Positions 5,188 through 14,089 of a stretch of DNA of 22,738 nt are shown here, piece after piece. Position 1 is the first letter of the stretch. Every line of letters begins with the position of its first letter. The notes beneath the pieces were generated by a model. That model was given only the letters and a program-made list of their open reading frames with translations. It was not told the DNA's origin and did not search any database. Where the stretch lies: contig DASYXI010000049.1 of the NCBI GenBank assembly GCA_035934995.1, positions 1 through 22,738 on the forward strand. The letters run 5' to 3'. The DNA is from REEB95 sp035934995. Lineage in GTDB: Bacteria > Pseudomonadota > Alphaproteobacteria > ATCC43930 > CGMCC-115725. The position numbers and the translations under genes were made by a program.

Positions 5188-5207
5188 ATAATCTCGGCTT
5201 GTGTGTG

Positions 5208-5798
5208 TCACCCTGGTTTGCCTTGCGCTTCGCCGATGAACCAGGGCCGGGCGAGCGCGGCGAGATACTTGGTGTATTCGTTGACGATCAGGCTGAGCGT
5301 GCCGGGCCACTCCCACCACTTGTCCCGCTTGACGTTGCCGGCGAAGACCGGGTTCGGAACGATGGTGATGCCCGGCATGGCGCGTGTGAATTCGAGCAGG
5401 CTGCGCGGCATGTGATAGGCCGAGGTGACGAGCCGTAACGAATGATAATTCTGCTTGCGCACGAAGTCGGCGGTCTCGATGGCGTTGCCGCTGGTGTTGT
5501 CGGCGGCATGGCCGAGGACGATGCAGCAGGAAAGGGTGTCGGAGGCGTTGGCGGTGTGCAGCAACGCCGGCACCGACACGCCAGGAAAGACGCCGGTGAC
5601 GAACAGGGTCTTGCCCATGCCGGCCGACAGCAGTTGCAAACCGCTTTCGACGCGCAGGCTGCCGCCGGTGAGCACGACGATCACATCGGTGCGCGTCGTC
5701 GGATCGTCGACTTTGTCCGGGATCTGATTGGCGAACCAGAACAGGCCCACGAGCCATAGCACGGCGAGCGTGCCGAGCGGCGTGAGGAAGCGCCTCAT
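5208..5798 (-). CDS. YdcF-family (DUF218) membrane-anchored protein
   Basis: From the ATG at 5798 the product is 196 residues, with one membrane segment (about 8-24) and a DUF218 domain: DVIVVLTGG at 38-46, HAADNTSGNAIETADFVR at 97-114, and VTSAYHMPRSLLEF at 124-137. DUF218/YdcF and SanA-like proteins act at the cell envelope, and some members influence peptidoglycan precursor or barrier functions; the exact reaction here is not shown by the sequence. The frame is open further upstream to 5891, but that part lies inside ftsX, and the ATG at 5798 overlaps the ftsX stop as ATGA, the usual sign of translational coupling. The position after ftsEX is common in alphaproteobacteria and supports an envelope role. 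The domain call is firm; the role is inference. Confidence 0.88.
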   Translation of the reverse strand: MRRFLTPLGTLAVLWLVGLFWFANQIPDKVDDPTTRTDVIVVLTGGSLRVESGLQLLSAGMGKTLFVTGVFPGVSVPALLHTANASDTLSCCIVLGHAADNTSGNAIETADFVRKQNYHSLRLVTSAYHMPRSLLEFTRAMPGITIVPNPVFAGNVKRDKWWEWPGTLSLIVNEYTKYLAALARPWFIGEAQGKPG

Positions 5799-6685
5799 GG
5801 CAGCCGCCGCAAGGTCGTCAGCACGGTGAGCCGCGCCGTCGCCATCGCCACCAGGCCGGCGACGACGGGCAATATCGCCAGCACCGCCCAATTCCAGCCG
5901 CGCAGATGCAGCGCCGGCAGCAGTGTCACGCTGTCACCCAGGAACGCGACGGCATTGGTCGCTTGGCTCAACGCCAAGAGCGCCGCCGCCGCGAGCACCA
6001 AGCCGATGACGCCGCCAATCAGGGCGAGGCGCAGCGCCTGGCGTTCGAACTGGCACGCCACATAGGAATCGCGCGCGCCCATCAGGTGCAAAAGCTCGAT
6101 GGTGTCGCGGTGGACCGCCAGGCCGGTGCGGGTGGCAAACGACACGCTGACCACTGCCACGCCGCCGATCAACACCAGGATCGCAATGGCGGTGATTTCC
6201 GCCGAACGCGCGAAATGCGCCAAGCGGTCGAGCCAGACTTGATGGTCGTCGAGCACCGCATTCGGCACCGCCTCGGTTAGTTTTGCGCGCAAAGCGGCAA
6301 GGTCGGTGCGGCGGCTGGGATCGAGCCGCACATCGATCAGGCGCGGCAGCTCGAGATCGGCCGGCGACAACGATGTGCCGAGCCACGGCTCGATGAGCTT
6401 CATCGTCGTCGCGCTGTCGATCGGCGTCGCGCTTTTGACGCCCGGCGCCGCATGCAGCACCGCCAGCGCCGCATCCAGGCTCTTGTCGTTCGGGCCGGTT
6501 GCGGCCGGCAACTCGACGGTCAGCGTGCCGGTCAGGCTTTCGTCCCAGCGTGCCAGCGCCCGCTCCAAATCCATTACCGCGGCCAGCGCCAGGCCGGCGA
6601 GAAACACCATCAACAGAGTCAACGCCGGCAGGAAGCGGCTACTGCCGTCGCGGCCGAAGGGAATGGCGAGGCCGGGCGCGCTCAC
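5795..6685 (-). CDS. ftsX: Cell-division ABC transporter-like permease FtsX
   Basis: Membrane partner of FtsE. In known systems FtsEX regulates septal peptidoglycan hydrolases and helps constriction at the division site. The product is 296 residues with four membrane segments: about 20-38 after a short cytoplasmic tail, then a periplasmic domain (about 40-160), then segments near 168-188, 215-240 and 260-285. The two-domain layout, one helix plus a large extracytoplasmic loop then three helices, is diagnostic of FtsX. It begins with GTG at 6685, overlapping the ftsE stop as GTGA, and its own stop overlaps the ydcF start. No DNA-borne regulation is seen apart from this coupling. The sequence is divergent, as alphaproteobacterial FtsX proteins are, but context with FtsE makes the call safe. 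Confidence 0.9.
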   Translation of the reverse strand: MSAPGLAIPFGRDGSSRFLPALTLLMVFLAGLALAAVMDLERALARWDESLTGTLTVELPAATGPNDKSLDAALAVLHAAPGVKSATPIDSATTMKLIEPWLGTSLSPADLELPRLIDVRLDPSRRTDLAALRAKLTEAVPNAVLDDHQVWLDRLAHFARSAEITAIAILVLIGGVAVVSVSFATRTGLAVHRDTIELLHLMGARDSYVACQFERQALRLALIGGVIGLVLAAAALLALSQATNAVAFLGDSVTLLPALHLRGWNWAVLAILPVVAGLVAMATARLTVLTTLRRLP

Positions 6686-7359
6686 GACGCCGCCCGCGCG
6701 GTTGCCGTCGCCGCCAGCTCGCCGTTTTCGAGATGCAGCACCGGCCGGCCGAATCCGCGCGCCAGCGCCGCGTTATGCGTGGCGATGATCAGCGTGGTGC
6801 CGAGCTTGTTGAGTTCCTCGAACAGCCGCATGAGCCGCAGCGCCATGGCGTCGTCGACGTTGCCGGTCGGCTCGTCGGCGACCAGCAGCTTGGGCCGCGC
6901 CACCACCGCGCGGGCGATGGCGACGCGCTGCTGCTGTCCGCCGGACAGGGTCGGCGGCTTGGCGTCGAGCTTGTCGGCGAGGCCCACCCATTCGAGCATC
7001 TCGCGCACATTGTCGCGCAGCTTGGCTTCGGCGACGCCCGCAACGCGCAGCGGCAGCGCCACGTTGTCGAACGCCGAGAGATGCGGAATGAGCCGGAAAT
7101 CCTGGAACACGATGCCGATCTTGCGCCGGAGCGGCGCCAGCGCCGCGCGCGTCACGCGCGACAAATCTTCGCCGAACAGCGACACCAGGCCGCGCGACGG
7201 CCGCTCCGCCAGCGCGACCAGGCGCAGCAGGCTGGTTTTGCCCGCGCCCGACGGACCGGTGAGGAAATGGAACGAGCCAGCGTCGAGTCGCAAGGTGATG
7301 TCGCGCAGCACCTCGGGCCCGGTGCCATAGCGCATGCCGACATTTTCGAACCGCACCAT
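6682..7359 (-). CDS. ftsE: Cell-division ATP-binding protein FtsE
   Basis: Cytoplasmic ATPase of the FtsEX complex. The 225 residues show every ABC motif: Walker A GPSGAGKT at 35-42, Q-loop glutamine at 86 (VFQDFRLIPHLSAFDN), signature LSGGQQQR at 138-145, Walker B LLVADEPTGNVD at 158-169 and the switch histidine at 195 (ATHN). 'DEPTGN(V/L)D' and 'FQDFRL' are FtsE/LolD-type wording, and the adjacent ftsX settles it as FtsE. A longer frame opens at 7476, but the extra ~39 residues lie in the divergent promoter region, and the ATG at 7359 leads directly into MVRFENVGMRYG, the normal FtsE start. The gene runs away from the DUF3426 gene at 7457, so both promoters must lie in the 97 bases between them. 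Confidence 0.95.
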   Translation of the reverse strand: MVRFENVGMRYGTGPEVLRDITLRLDAGSFHFLTGPSGAGKTSLLRLVALAERPSRGLVSLFGEDLSRVTRAALAPLRRKIGIVFQDFRLIPHLSAFDNVALPLRVAGVAEAKLRDNVREMLEWVGLADKLDAKPPTLSGGQQQRVAIARAVVARPKLLVADEPTGNVDDAMALRLMRLFEELNKLGTTLIIATHNAALARGFGRPVLHLENGELAATATARAAS

Positions 7360-7456
7360 TGCCGCAAGATGGCATGCAGCGGCGGCGGCGGTAAAGATGG
7401 CCCGCCGGCGCGGCGCGCTTCCGTGGCGCGGCGCCGGCAGAGTATAAGGAACGGCG

Positions 7457-8119
7457 ATGATCGTCACGTGCCCCACCTGTTCGACGCGCTACCTCGTCGA
7501 GACCGAGAAACTCGGCGCGCAAGGCCGCATGGTCCGCTGTGGCGGTTGTAGCCACACCTGGTACCAGGCGCCGCCCGAGGACTTGGCGCCGCAGGTCGAG
7601 CTCAAGGTGCCGGTGCCCGAGCCGGTACCTGGCAAAGTCGAGCGCGGCGGCCTGCCGGCGATCCAGAGCAAGCGCCGGCGTTGGGGCGCGGTGGTGACGC
7701 TGCTGATCTTGTTGCTGATCCTTGCCGGGGCCGGCTGGGGCGCGATCTTCATGCGCGACCGCGTCATGACGCTGGTGCCGCAGAGCGCGAAGATCTACAG
7801 CCGTCTCGGCCTCGCTGCCGTCCAGCCGCAATACGGCGTCGGTCTCGAGATCCAGGGTGTCACGCCGCGGCGCATGTCCGCCAACAATCAGTCGACGCTG
7901 GTGATCGACGGCCAGATCGTCAATCTCTCGTCGTCGCCGCGGCTCGTGCCGCCGCTCAAGGCGACGCTGCGCGACGCCAACGACAAGCCGCTCACCTCGT
8001 GGACCTTCTCGGCCAGCGTCTCGACGCTCGGACCCGGCGCGTCGACGCCGTTCCACACCACCTACGCGCAGCCGATGGCCGAAGCCGCCGGCGTCGTCGT
8101 CACGTTGCAAAATCCCTAG
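7457..8119 (+). CDS. MJ0042-type zinc-finger and DUF3426 domain membrane protein
   Basis: The 220-residue product starts with an MJ0042-family finger: CPTC at residues 5-8, the typical YLVETEKLGAQGRMVRCGGC segment, and HTWY. A proline-rich linker follows (about 40-65), then a basic stop (KRRR) and one membrane helix (about 75-98), then a DUF3426-like domain containing LVIDGQIVNLS and PPLKATLRDANDKPL. This puts the zinc finger in the cytoplasm and the larger domain in the periplasm. The ATG at 7457 has AAGGA about 6 bases upstream. Proteins of this build are regularly encoded next to ftsE in alphaproteobacteria, which suggests a link to envelope or division, but the function is not known. It converges with the TIGR02302 gene, with only 10 bases between stops. 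Confidence 0.9.
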   Translation: MIVTCPTCSTRYLVETEKLGAQGRMVRCGGCSHTWYQAPPEDLAPQVELKVPVPEPVPGKVERGGLPAIQSKRRRWGAVVTLLILLLILAGAGWGAIFMRDRVMTLVPQSAKIYSRLGLAAVQPQYGVGLEIQGVTPRRMSANNQSTLVIDGQIVNLSSSPRLVPPLKATLRDANDKPLTSWTFSASVSTLGPGASTPFHTTYAQPMAEAAGVVVTLQNP

Positions 8120-8129
8120 GTGGTCGGCG

Positions 8130-10544
8130 CTAGAATTCCTTGAGTAGCCGGTCGATGTAATCGTGCTCGATCGCTGGTCGGTCGGGCTCGCCGGCGCGGC
8201 GGCGCAGCTCGTCGAGGATCTGCTTGGCCTTCTCGACCGCGTAGTCGTTCTGCGCCTTGCCCATCCGCATGATGCCGCCGTCGTCGACGGTGCCGTTGCT
8301 CTCGTGGGTCGGCAGCAACCGGCCGAACGGATCGCGCCGCATCTGCGGGTTGTCGCTGTCGCCCTGCGTGCCGAGCGCGCCCATCCGCTGGCCTTGCATC
8401 TGCCGCGCCAAGGCTTGTTCGGCCTGTTGCAGCGCGTCGACGGCCTCGCTTTGCGGCTCGACCGCCTGGCCGGCATTGCCGCGCCGCAACGCATCGGCGG
8501 CGGCGCCCATGGCGCGGTCGGCGTTCGTCAGCGGCGCCGGCACCGTGGCGCCGCTCTGGCCGAGCTTGCGCATGAAATCGCCGAGGTCCTGCCGCAGCGC
8601 GTCCTGCGCCGCCGCGTTGCCATGCGCGCTGTTGCTCATCTGCGACTGCCGGAAGCTTTGGTCGAGCAACTGCTCCTGCCGGCGCATCAACTGGTGCATC
8701 GCGTCGAGCGCGTTCGTCGCGCCCTGCATCTGCATCGGCCGGGCGCTGCTGAGATTTTCCAGCAGATCCTGGAGCTGGGCGAGCAGGTCGCGCGCCTGCG
8801 CCCGGTCGCCAGTCTGCGCCAACGTGCGCGCGCGGTCGAGGAGGCGTTGCAGGTCGTTGCTGGTGAGCGACTGCGACGGATTCGCCGGCATCTGCGCCGA
8901 CTGCGGATTCTGTTCCAGCGTCCGCTGCGCCAACGCCTGGAGATATTGCTGGATCTGCTGCTGCAATTGCTGCATCAGCCGGTCGATCTCGGATTGCGGC
9001 GCGTTCTGCGCCAGCGCGTTCTGCAATGCCTGCATCGACTCCCGCAAAGCCTCGCGGTTCAACCGGCCACTACCGTCCTCGATGCGCACCGCGGTGTCCC
9101 ACATCAGCTGCTGCACGGTGGCGATGGTGTCGGCGTCGCGATCGATCAGAAGACGGTCGGCCGCGGTGCGCATGCCGAGAAAGGCGACGATGTCGTCGTC
9201 ATAGAGACCCGGGCGCGAAGACAGATCCTCGAGCGCGTCGGCGACCGGTTCGCGGTCGTCGGGATGAGTGGTCAGCTCCTTGCGCTCGTCGATGATCGCG
9301 CGGGCCACCGGCTGGTGGAAGATGCGCTCGGGCAGGATGAATTCCAGAATCTCGCTTTTGCCGGTCTGGCCGAGCGCGTCGGCGGCTTGCAGTTGAATCT
9401 GCACCGGCAGGCCGGCCCATGGGCTCGCGGTCAGGTCGGTGAAGCTGGCGCCGTGCGCGTCCTTAAGGTGCTGGTCGGGCAGGGGCAGGTCGAGGGTCAC
9501 CGCCTGGTCGCTCGGATCGTCCGGCCGGCGTATCGTCGCCGTGACCTTCTCGACGCCGTAATCGTCCTTGGCCTCGTATTCGAGATGCACCGCGCCCTGC
9601 GCCGTGCGCTGCGGCGGCTTGACGAAGGCGATGGTCGGCGGCAGGTCGGGCACGACCCGGATCGGCCACGATCCGAGCGTCGTCCACCAGCCGCGCTCGA
9701 CCGCCAGCCGGTTGCCCGCCTTGATCGCGATCTCGCCTTTGTAGTCGCCGTTGTCGATCTTGCTCATCTTGGTGGTGTGGCCATCGAGCACCAGCGCCGG
9801 CCGGCTGTCGCCGCCGTGGACGCGCGCTAGCACCGTGCTGCCGACCGGCACCGCGATGGTGCCGCCGGCACCCGACGTCGACAGGAATTGCGGCGGCAGG
9901 CCGGTGTATTGCGGCGGGCTGATCCAGATGTCGAGCGCCACGGGGACGCCGGCGGTGCCGGCGAGCGATATTTCAGGCGTGAGCGCGCGCAAGAGGCGCG
10001 CCGGCGCGTCGCTGCCGGCGTCGATCGCGCCGAGTAGCAGCAGCAAGCCGAGCGCCACGCGCAGCGCATAAGGATCGCGACCGACCAGGCCGGCGCGCGG
10101 CACGCCGATGCGTAAGCTTCGCGCCGCCGCCGCCATGCGCGACTGGTGCTCGCGCCACAACGCGACGGTCGCCGGATCGTCGGTGCTGGCGAGCGTGTCT
10201 TCGAGCGCCGCCAGCGGCCGGTGCGCGAGCGCGCTCGCGGTTTCGAGCCGACGGCGCGCATCGTCGCGTGACGGCGGCCGCAATTCACGGACCACACCGG
10301 CCAGCGCGGCGACCAGCGCGGCAACGAACACCGCCAGCAGCGCCATCGCCGCTCCGTCGGGCAGGTACGCCGGAATGTCGAACAGCGCCAGGACGACAAA
10401 CGCGCCGACGACGAAGGTGGCCGGCCATAATGCCGGCCACAGGCGCTCCCAGGCGAGCGCAAGACGCGCCAACCGCAGTCGCGCGGTGAAACGCGGCCGC
10501 GTTTCGGATCGTGTGACAAAATCAGGGCGCTGTCGGTCGCGCAA
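8130..10544 (-). CDS. TIGR02302/DUF4175 family large membrane protein with a glutamine-rich helical region
   Basis: About 804 residues of a family restricted mainly to alphaproteobacteria, of unknown function. Two close membrane segments lie near residues 40-85, and a third hydrophobic stretch (YALRVALGLLLLLGAID) near 155-175. An extracytoplasmic beta-rich part follows, then a long low-complexity helical region rich in Q, A, L and R (SEIDRLMQQLQQQIQQYLQ and neighbours), and a conserved C-terminus with RRDPFGRLLP. The start is uncertain. No ATG exists near the N-terminus, so I chose TTG at 10544, preceded by GGAAG five bases away and lying 14 bases after the lysA stop. A CTG at 10562 overlapping that stop is the alternative. 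The gene follows argH-lptM-lysA in the same direction, as in many relatives. Confidence 0.88.
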   Translation of the reverse strand: MRDRQRPDFVTRSETRPRFTARLRLARLALAWERLWPALWPATFVVGAFVVLALFDIPAYLPDGAAMALLAVFVAALVAALAGVVRELRPPSRDDARRRLETASALAHRPLAALEDTLASTDDPATVALWREHQSRMAAAARSLRIGVPRAGLVGRDPYALRVALGLLLLLGAIDAGSDAPARLLRALTPEISLAGTAGVPVALDIWISPPQYTGLPPQFLSTSGAGGTIAVPVGSTVLARVHGGDSRPALVLDGHTTKMSKIDNGDYKGEIAIKAGNRLAVERGWWTTLGSWPIRVVPDLPPTIAFVKPPQRTAQGAVHLEYEAKDDYGVEKVTATIRRPDDPSDQAVTLDLPLPDQHLKDAHGASFTDLTASPWAGLPVQIQLQAADALGQTGKSEILEFILPERIFHQPVARAIIDERKELTTHPDDREPVADALEDLSSRPGLYDDDIVAFLGMRTAADRLLIDRDADTIATVQQLMWDTAVRIEDGSGRLNREALRESMQALQNALAQNAPQSEIDRLMQQLQQQIQQYLQALAQRTLEQNPQSAQMPANPSQSLTSNDLQRLLDRARTLAQTGDRAQARDLLAQLQDLLENLSSARPMQMQGATNALDAMHQLMRRQEQLLDQSFRQSQMSNSAHGNAAAQDALRQDLGDFMRKLGQSGATVPAPLTNADRAMGAAADALRRGNAGQAVEPQSEAVDALQQAEQALARQMQGQRMGALGTQGDSDNPQMRRDPFGRLLPTHESNGTVDDGGIMRMGKAQNDYAVEKAKQILDELRRRAGEPDRPAIEHDYIDRLLKEF

Positions 10545-10558
10545 ATCCTCTTCCGTCG

Positions 10559-11854
10559 TCAGCGCCCGGCAAGCCAGGGCGCCATGCGGTCGCGCGCGAG
10601 CAGCTCGTCGTAGCTCGGCCGCTCGCGGATCACCGCGAATTCGCCGCCGCGCACCAGAACTTCCGCGGCCGGCGGACGGGTATTGTAGCTCGAACTCATG
10701 ACCGCGCCATAGGCTCCCGCCGACAGGATCGCCATCAGATCGCCGGCGCGGAACGGCGGCAGCAGCCGGTCGAGCGCGAAGGCGTCGCCGGTCTCGCACA
10801 CCGGTCCGACGACGCTTTGCGTAACCGCGTGGCCGACGCTCTTCGATGCGTGCGCCGGCACGATCTCATGCCACGCGTCGTACAGCGCCGGCCGCAGCAA
10901 ATCGTTCATCGCCGCGTCGACGATGACGAAGCGCCGGGTCACACCCTCTTTCAGGTAAAGCACGCGCGTCGCCAGCACGCCGGCGTTGCCGACGATGTAG
11001 CGGCCGGGCTCGAACGCGAGCTCGACGTCGAGGCCGCGCGTCATCTGCCGGATGACGCCGGCATATTCCTCGATCGTCGGCGGGGTCTCGTCGCGATAGC
11101 GGATGCCGATGCCGCCGCCGAAATCGAGCCGCTCGAGCCGAACGCCGCGTGCGGCGAGCCCGCGGAACAGTTCGATGACGCGTGAGAAGGCGATTTCGAA
11201 CGGTCCAAGCGCCGTCAACTGCGAGCCGATATGGACAGCAAGGCCCTTCAACGCGATGCCGGGCAGCGATGCGGCCTCGGCGAACACGTCCGGCGCATGC
11301 GCCAGGTCGATGCCGAACTTGTTCTCTTTCTTGCCGGTCGTGATCTTGTGATGCGTGCGCGCATCGACGTCGGGATTGACGCGGATCGCGACCGCAACGG
11401 TGCGCCCGGCGCGGTGCGCGACTGCGCTCAGCACCGCGAGCTCTTCACGTGATTCGACGTTGACCTGATAGACGTCGTGCGCGACCGCGAAGGCGAGCTC
11501 GGCTTCGGTCTTGCCGATGCCGGAAAAAACAATGCGATTGCCCGGAATGCCGGCGGCCAAGGCACGGCGGAATTCGCCTTCCGAGACGACGTCGGCACCG
11601 GCGCCGAGCCGGGCCAAGGTCGCAATGACCGAGAGATTCGCGTTCGCCTTGACCGAATAGCACAGCCGCGCGGGGCGGCCGGCGAAGGCGGCGGCGAAGC
11701 GCCGGTATTGCCGCTCGATGGCGTTGGCCGAATAGGCATAGAACGGCGTGCCGACCGACGCGGCGATGTGCGCCAGCGTCGTGTCCTCGACGCATAACTC
11801 GTCGCCGCGATAGGCGATCTCCGGCGTATCGGGATTGAGAATTGGCGCGCTCAC
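10559..11854 (-). CDS. lysA: Diaminopimelate decarboxylase
   Basis: Catalyses the last step of lysine synthesis, meso-diaminopimelate to L-lysine plus CO2, with pyridoxal phosphate, in the cytoplasm. The 431 residues have the fold III decarboxylase motifs: PLP lysine K69 in CYSVKANANLS, HIGSQ at 208-212, GGGIG at 246-250 for phosphate binding, EPGR at 282-285, and the catalytic cysteine C353 in CETGD. C-terminal GAYG...SSSYNTRP is also family-typical. The frame is open upstream to 11974, across the lptM gene. The GTG at 11854 gives the usual N-terminus and lies 13 bases after the lptM stop, so the three genes are very likely co-transcribed. Because lysine and peptidoglycan share the diaminopimelate branch, its place next to envelope genes is natural. 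Confidence 0.96.
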   Translation of the reverse strand: MSAPILNPDTPEIAYRGDELCVEDTTLAHIAASVGTPFYAYSANAIERQYRRFAAAFAGRPARLCYSVKANANLSVIATLARLGAGADVVSEGEFRRALAAGIPGNRIVFSGIGKTEAELAFAVAHDVYQVNVESREELAVLSAVAHRAGRTVAVAIRVNPDVDARTHHKITTGKKENKFGIDLAHAPDVFAEAASLPGIALKGLAVHIGSQLTALGPFEIAFSRVIELFRGLAARGVRLERLDFGGGIGIRYRDETPPTIEEYAGVIRQMTRGLDVELAFEPGRYIVGNAGVLATRVLYLKEGVTRRFVIVDAAMNDLLRPALYDAWHEIVPAHASKSVGHAVTQSVVGPVCETGDAFALDRLLPPFRAGDLMAILSAGAYGAVMSSSYNTRPPAAEVLVRGGEFAVIRERPSYDELLARDRMAPWLAGR

Positions 11855-11867
11855 GCGGCGGGCTCGC

Positions 11868-12008
11868 TCATTGGCTGGGATAATGTCCCGGATAGGTCGG
11901 CGGTGGGTTGGGCGGCGGCACCGGGTCGTTTTTCTTGCCGCACGCTGCGAGCGGCCCCGCCAGCACGGCGACAACGAGCAGTAGCGCGACCAGTCGATCT
12001 TTCCTCAT
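11868..12008 (-). CDS. lptM: Small lipoprotein LptM (LPS translocon maturation chaperone)
   Basis: A 46-residue protein. It starts MRKDRLVALLLVVAVLAGP, followed by the lipobox L-A-A-C with the lipidated cysteine at 23, then GKKNDPVPPPNPPP. This short lipobox-plus-'CG(K/Q)KG-x-P-xxPP' form between lysA and argH is characteristic of LptM/YifL. In E. coli LptM assists disulfide maturation of the LptD-LptE outer membrane translocon; that role is transferred here from the family. The ATG at 12008 overlaps the argH stop as ATGA, so translation is coupled. It ends 13 bases before lysA. The proline-rich tail is disordered in appearance. Confidence 0.88.
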   Translation of the reverse strand: MRKDRLVALLLVVAVLAGPLAACGKKNDPVPPPNPPPTYPGHYPSQ

Positions 12009-13444
12009 CGCTTGCCGGCCTCCTTCCGCTTGCCCAGAAACCGCGTCCGCGCCGCTTTGGCGGCTTCCGCGACCAGCTTCGGCGCCGTGCCGCCCAGGCT
12101 GGTGCGGCTGGCGACCGATTTCTCGACCGTCAGGATGTCGCGTGCGGCGGCGGTGAGGCGCGGCTCGATCTTCTGCATCTCCTTGAGCGGCAGCGCGGCG
12201 AGCGTCGTGCCGAGCTCTTCGGCGCGTTTGACCAGCGCGCCGGTGACATGGTGCGCCTCGCGGAACGGCAGCGCCAGGTTGCGCGTCAGCCAGTCGGCGA
12301 GGTCGGTCGCGGTGCTATAGCCGGCTTCGGCGGCGCGGCGCATCGCTTGCTTGTCGACGGAAAGATCGCCGACCATGCCGGTCACGGCCGCAAGGCACAG
12401 CTCCAGCGTATCGGCCGCCTCGAACACCGGGACCTTGTCCTCCTGCATATCCTTGGAATAGGCGAGCGGCAGGCCTTTCATCACCGTCAAAAGCGACGCG
12501 AATGCGCCCAGCAGACGGCCAGTCTTGGCGCGCACCAGCTCGGCGGCGTCGGGGTTGCGCTTCTGCGGCATCATGCTGCTGCCGGTGGTATAGGCGTCCG
12601 ACAGCCGGATGAAACCGTAGGGCGACGATAGCCAGAGCACGATCTCTTCGGCGAAGCGCGACAGGTGCGCGCCCGCGATGGCGCAGACGGCCAGGAATTC
12701 GAGCGCGAAATCGCGGTCCGAGACCGCGTCGAGCGAATTCGCCGAGGGATTGTCGAAGCCGAGCGCCTTCGCGGTCTTGACGCGGTCGATCGGGAACGAC
12801 GTGCCCGCAAGCGCTCCCGCACCCAAGGGGCTTTCATTGAGCCGCCGCCGGCAATCGTGCAGCCGGCCGCGGTCGCGTCCCAGCATCTCGACATAGGCGA
12901 GCAGATGATGGCCGAAGGTCACCGGCTGTGCCGTCTGGAGATGCGTGAAGCCCGGCATCGCCGTCGCGGCGTGTTTCGCCGCTTGGCCGATCAGCGCCGC
13001 TTGCAGCAGCGTCATGTGCCGGTCGAGCTCGTCGATGGCATCGCGCACCCACAGCCGGAAGTCGGTTGCGACCTGGTCGTTGCGCGAGCGCGCGGTGTGC
13101 AGCCGGCCGGCCGCCGGCCCGATCATTTCGCTCAGCCGCGCCTCGATGTTGAGGTGGATATCCTCGTGCTCGGCGCGGAACGGGAATTTGTCGGCCTCGA
13201 TCTCGGCGCGAATTTTCTCTAGACCGCGCGCGATCGCCTCGCCATCCTTCGGCGAAATGATCCGCCGCGCCACCAGCATCGCGCAATGCGCGAGCGAACC
13301 GGCGATATCCTGGGCATAGAGCCGCTTGTCGAAATCGATCGAGACGTTGATGCGCTGCATGATTTCCGCCGGACCGCCGGACAGGCGGCCGCCGCGCGCG
13401 GCGTTGCGCGGTTTCGGTCCGGTTTGCGGGCGCGACCGGCTCAT
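12005..13444 (-). CDS. argH: Argininosuccinate lyase
   Basis: Splits argininosuccinate to arginine and fumarate, the last step of arginine synthesis, in the cytoplasm. The 479 residues carry the fumarase-superfamily motifs: TARSRND at 117-123, THLQTAQPVTFGHHLLAYVEML at 167-188 with the catalytic histidine H169, and the signature GSSMMPQKRNPD at 288-299 with the catalytic serine S290. The first ~20 residues (SRSRPQTGPKPRNAARGG) are a basic, disordered-looking extension, but the gene starts plausibly at the ATG at 13444. The frame is open further upstream into the divergent tlpA. It heads the argH-lptM-lysA group and is divergent from tlpA with 36 bases between the starts, so its promoter must overlap the tlpA 5' region. 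Confidence 0.96.
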   Translation of the reverse strand: MSRSRPQTGPKPRNAARGGRLSGGPAEIMQRINVSIDFDKRLYAQDIAGSLAHCAMLVARRIISPKDGEAIARGLEKIRAEIEADKFPFRAEHEDIHLNIEARLSEMIGPAAGRLHTARSRNDQVATDFRLWVRDAIDELDRHMTLLQAALIGQAAKHAATAMPGFTHLQTAQPVTFGHHLLAYVEMLGRDRGRLHDCRRRLNESPLGAGALAGTSFPIDRVKTAKALGFDNPSANSLDAVSDRDFALEFLAVCAIAGAHLSRFAEEIVLWLSSPYGFIRLSDAYTTGSSMMPQKRNPDAAELVRAKTGRLLGAFASLLTVMKGLPLAYSKDMQEDKVPVFEAADTLELCLAAVTGMVGDLSVDKQAMRRAAEAGYSTATDLADWLTRNLALPFREAHHVTGALVKRAEELGTTLAALPLKEMQKIEPRLTAAARDILTVEKSVASRTSLGGTAPKLVAEAAKAARTRFLGKRKEAGKR

Positions 13445-13480
13445 GGCGCGACCGGCCGGGGGACGAATTTGACGAGGATC

Positions 13481-14089
13481 ATGAAGGCGCTTTCGGTCTT
13501 GACCGTCCTGTGCGTGGCGGCGCTGGGTCTGCTGCTCTATTACCGCGCCCAGCATCCGCCCGCCATACCCGTGCCGCTTGCCGCGAACGGGACGCCGGCG
13601 GCGCCCGAATTCAAGTTTACCGCGCTCGATCCGCCGCAGCCAGCGCCGCCCTTGACCTTCACCACCCGCGCCGGTTCGCCCAAGACACTGGCCGATTTCC
13701 GCGGCCGGCTCGTGCTGGTCAATTTCTGGGCGACTTGGTGCGGCCCCTGCGTCGCCGAAATGCCGTCGCTCGACCGGTTGCAGGCGCGGTTGGGCTCGCA
13801 GCTGACCGTGCTGGCGATCTCCGAGGACCGGCGCGGCGGCGATGTGGTCGATCCGTTCCTGGCGCGGCTCAAGTTGACCGATCTCGCGGTCTATCTCGAC
13901 ACCAAGAACAGCGCGTTACAGACCTTCGGCCTCGTCGGTCTGCCCACCAGCATCCTGATCGACCGCGACGGCCGCATGGTCTGGCGCGTCGAAGGTGGTG
14001 TCGACTGGACGAGTGCCGACGCGCAAGCCAAGCTCGCGCCTTATCTCGCGCCCGAGCCCGACAAGCAACACGCGTCACTGACGCGTTAG
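13481..14089 (+). CDS. tlpA: TlpA-type membrane-anchored thioredoxin
   Basis: A thiol-disulfide oxidoreductase anchored in the inner membrane and facing the periplasm; family members serve in cytochrome c or cytochrome oxidase copper-centre maturation. The 202 residues comprise a signal anchor at about 5-20, a proline/alanine linker (about 25-60), and a thioredoxin domain with the active site WCGPC at 86-90 and the cis-proline in GLPTS near residue 152. The ATG at 13481 follows GAGGATC, a good ribosome binding site. TlpA divergent from argH is a common arrangement in rhizobial genomes. The gene end overlaps the hydrolase gene on the other strand by 15 bases. I use the symbol for family type; an exact orthologue of Bradyrhizobium TlpA is likely but not proven. 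Confidence 0.88.
   Translation: MKALSVLTVLCVAALGLLLYYRAQHPPAIPVPLAANGTPAAPEFKFTALDPPQPAPPLTFTTRAGSPKTLADFRGRLVLVNFWATWCGPCVAEMPSLDRLQARLGSQLTVLAISEDRRGGDVVDPFLARLKLTDLAVYLDTKNSALQTFGLVGLPTSILIDRDGRMVWRVEGGVDWTSADAQAKLAPYLAPEPDKQHASLTR

Noticed and set aside
8163..9830. 555-codon plus-strand open frame opposite the TIGR02302 gene
   Set aside because: High GC opens antisense frames. The sequence is leucine/arginine/histidine-rich with no domain, while the minus strand encodes a recognised family.
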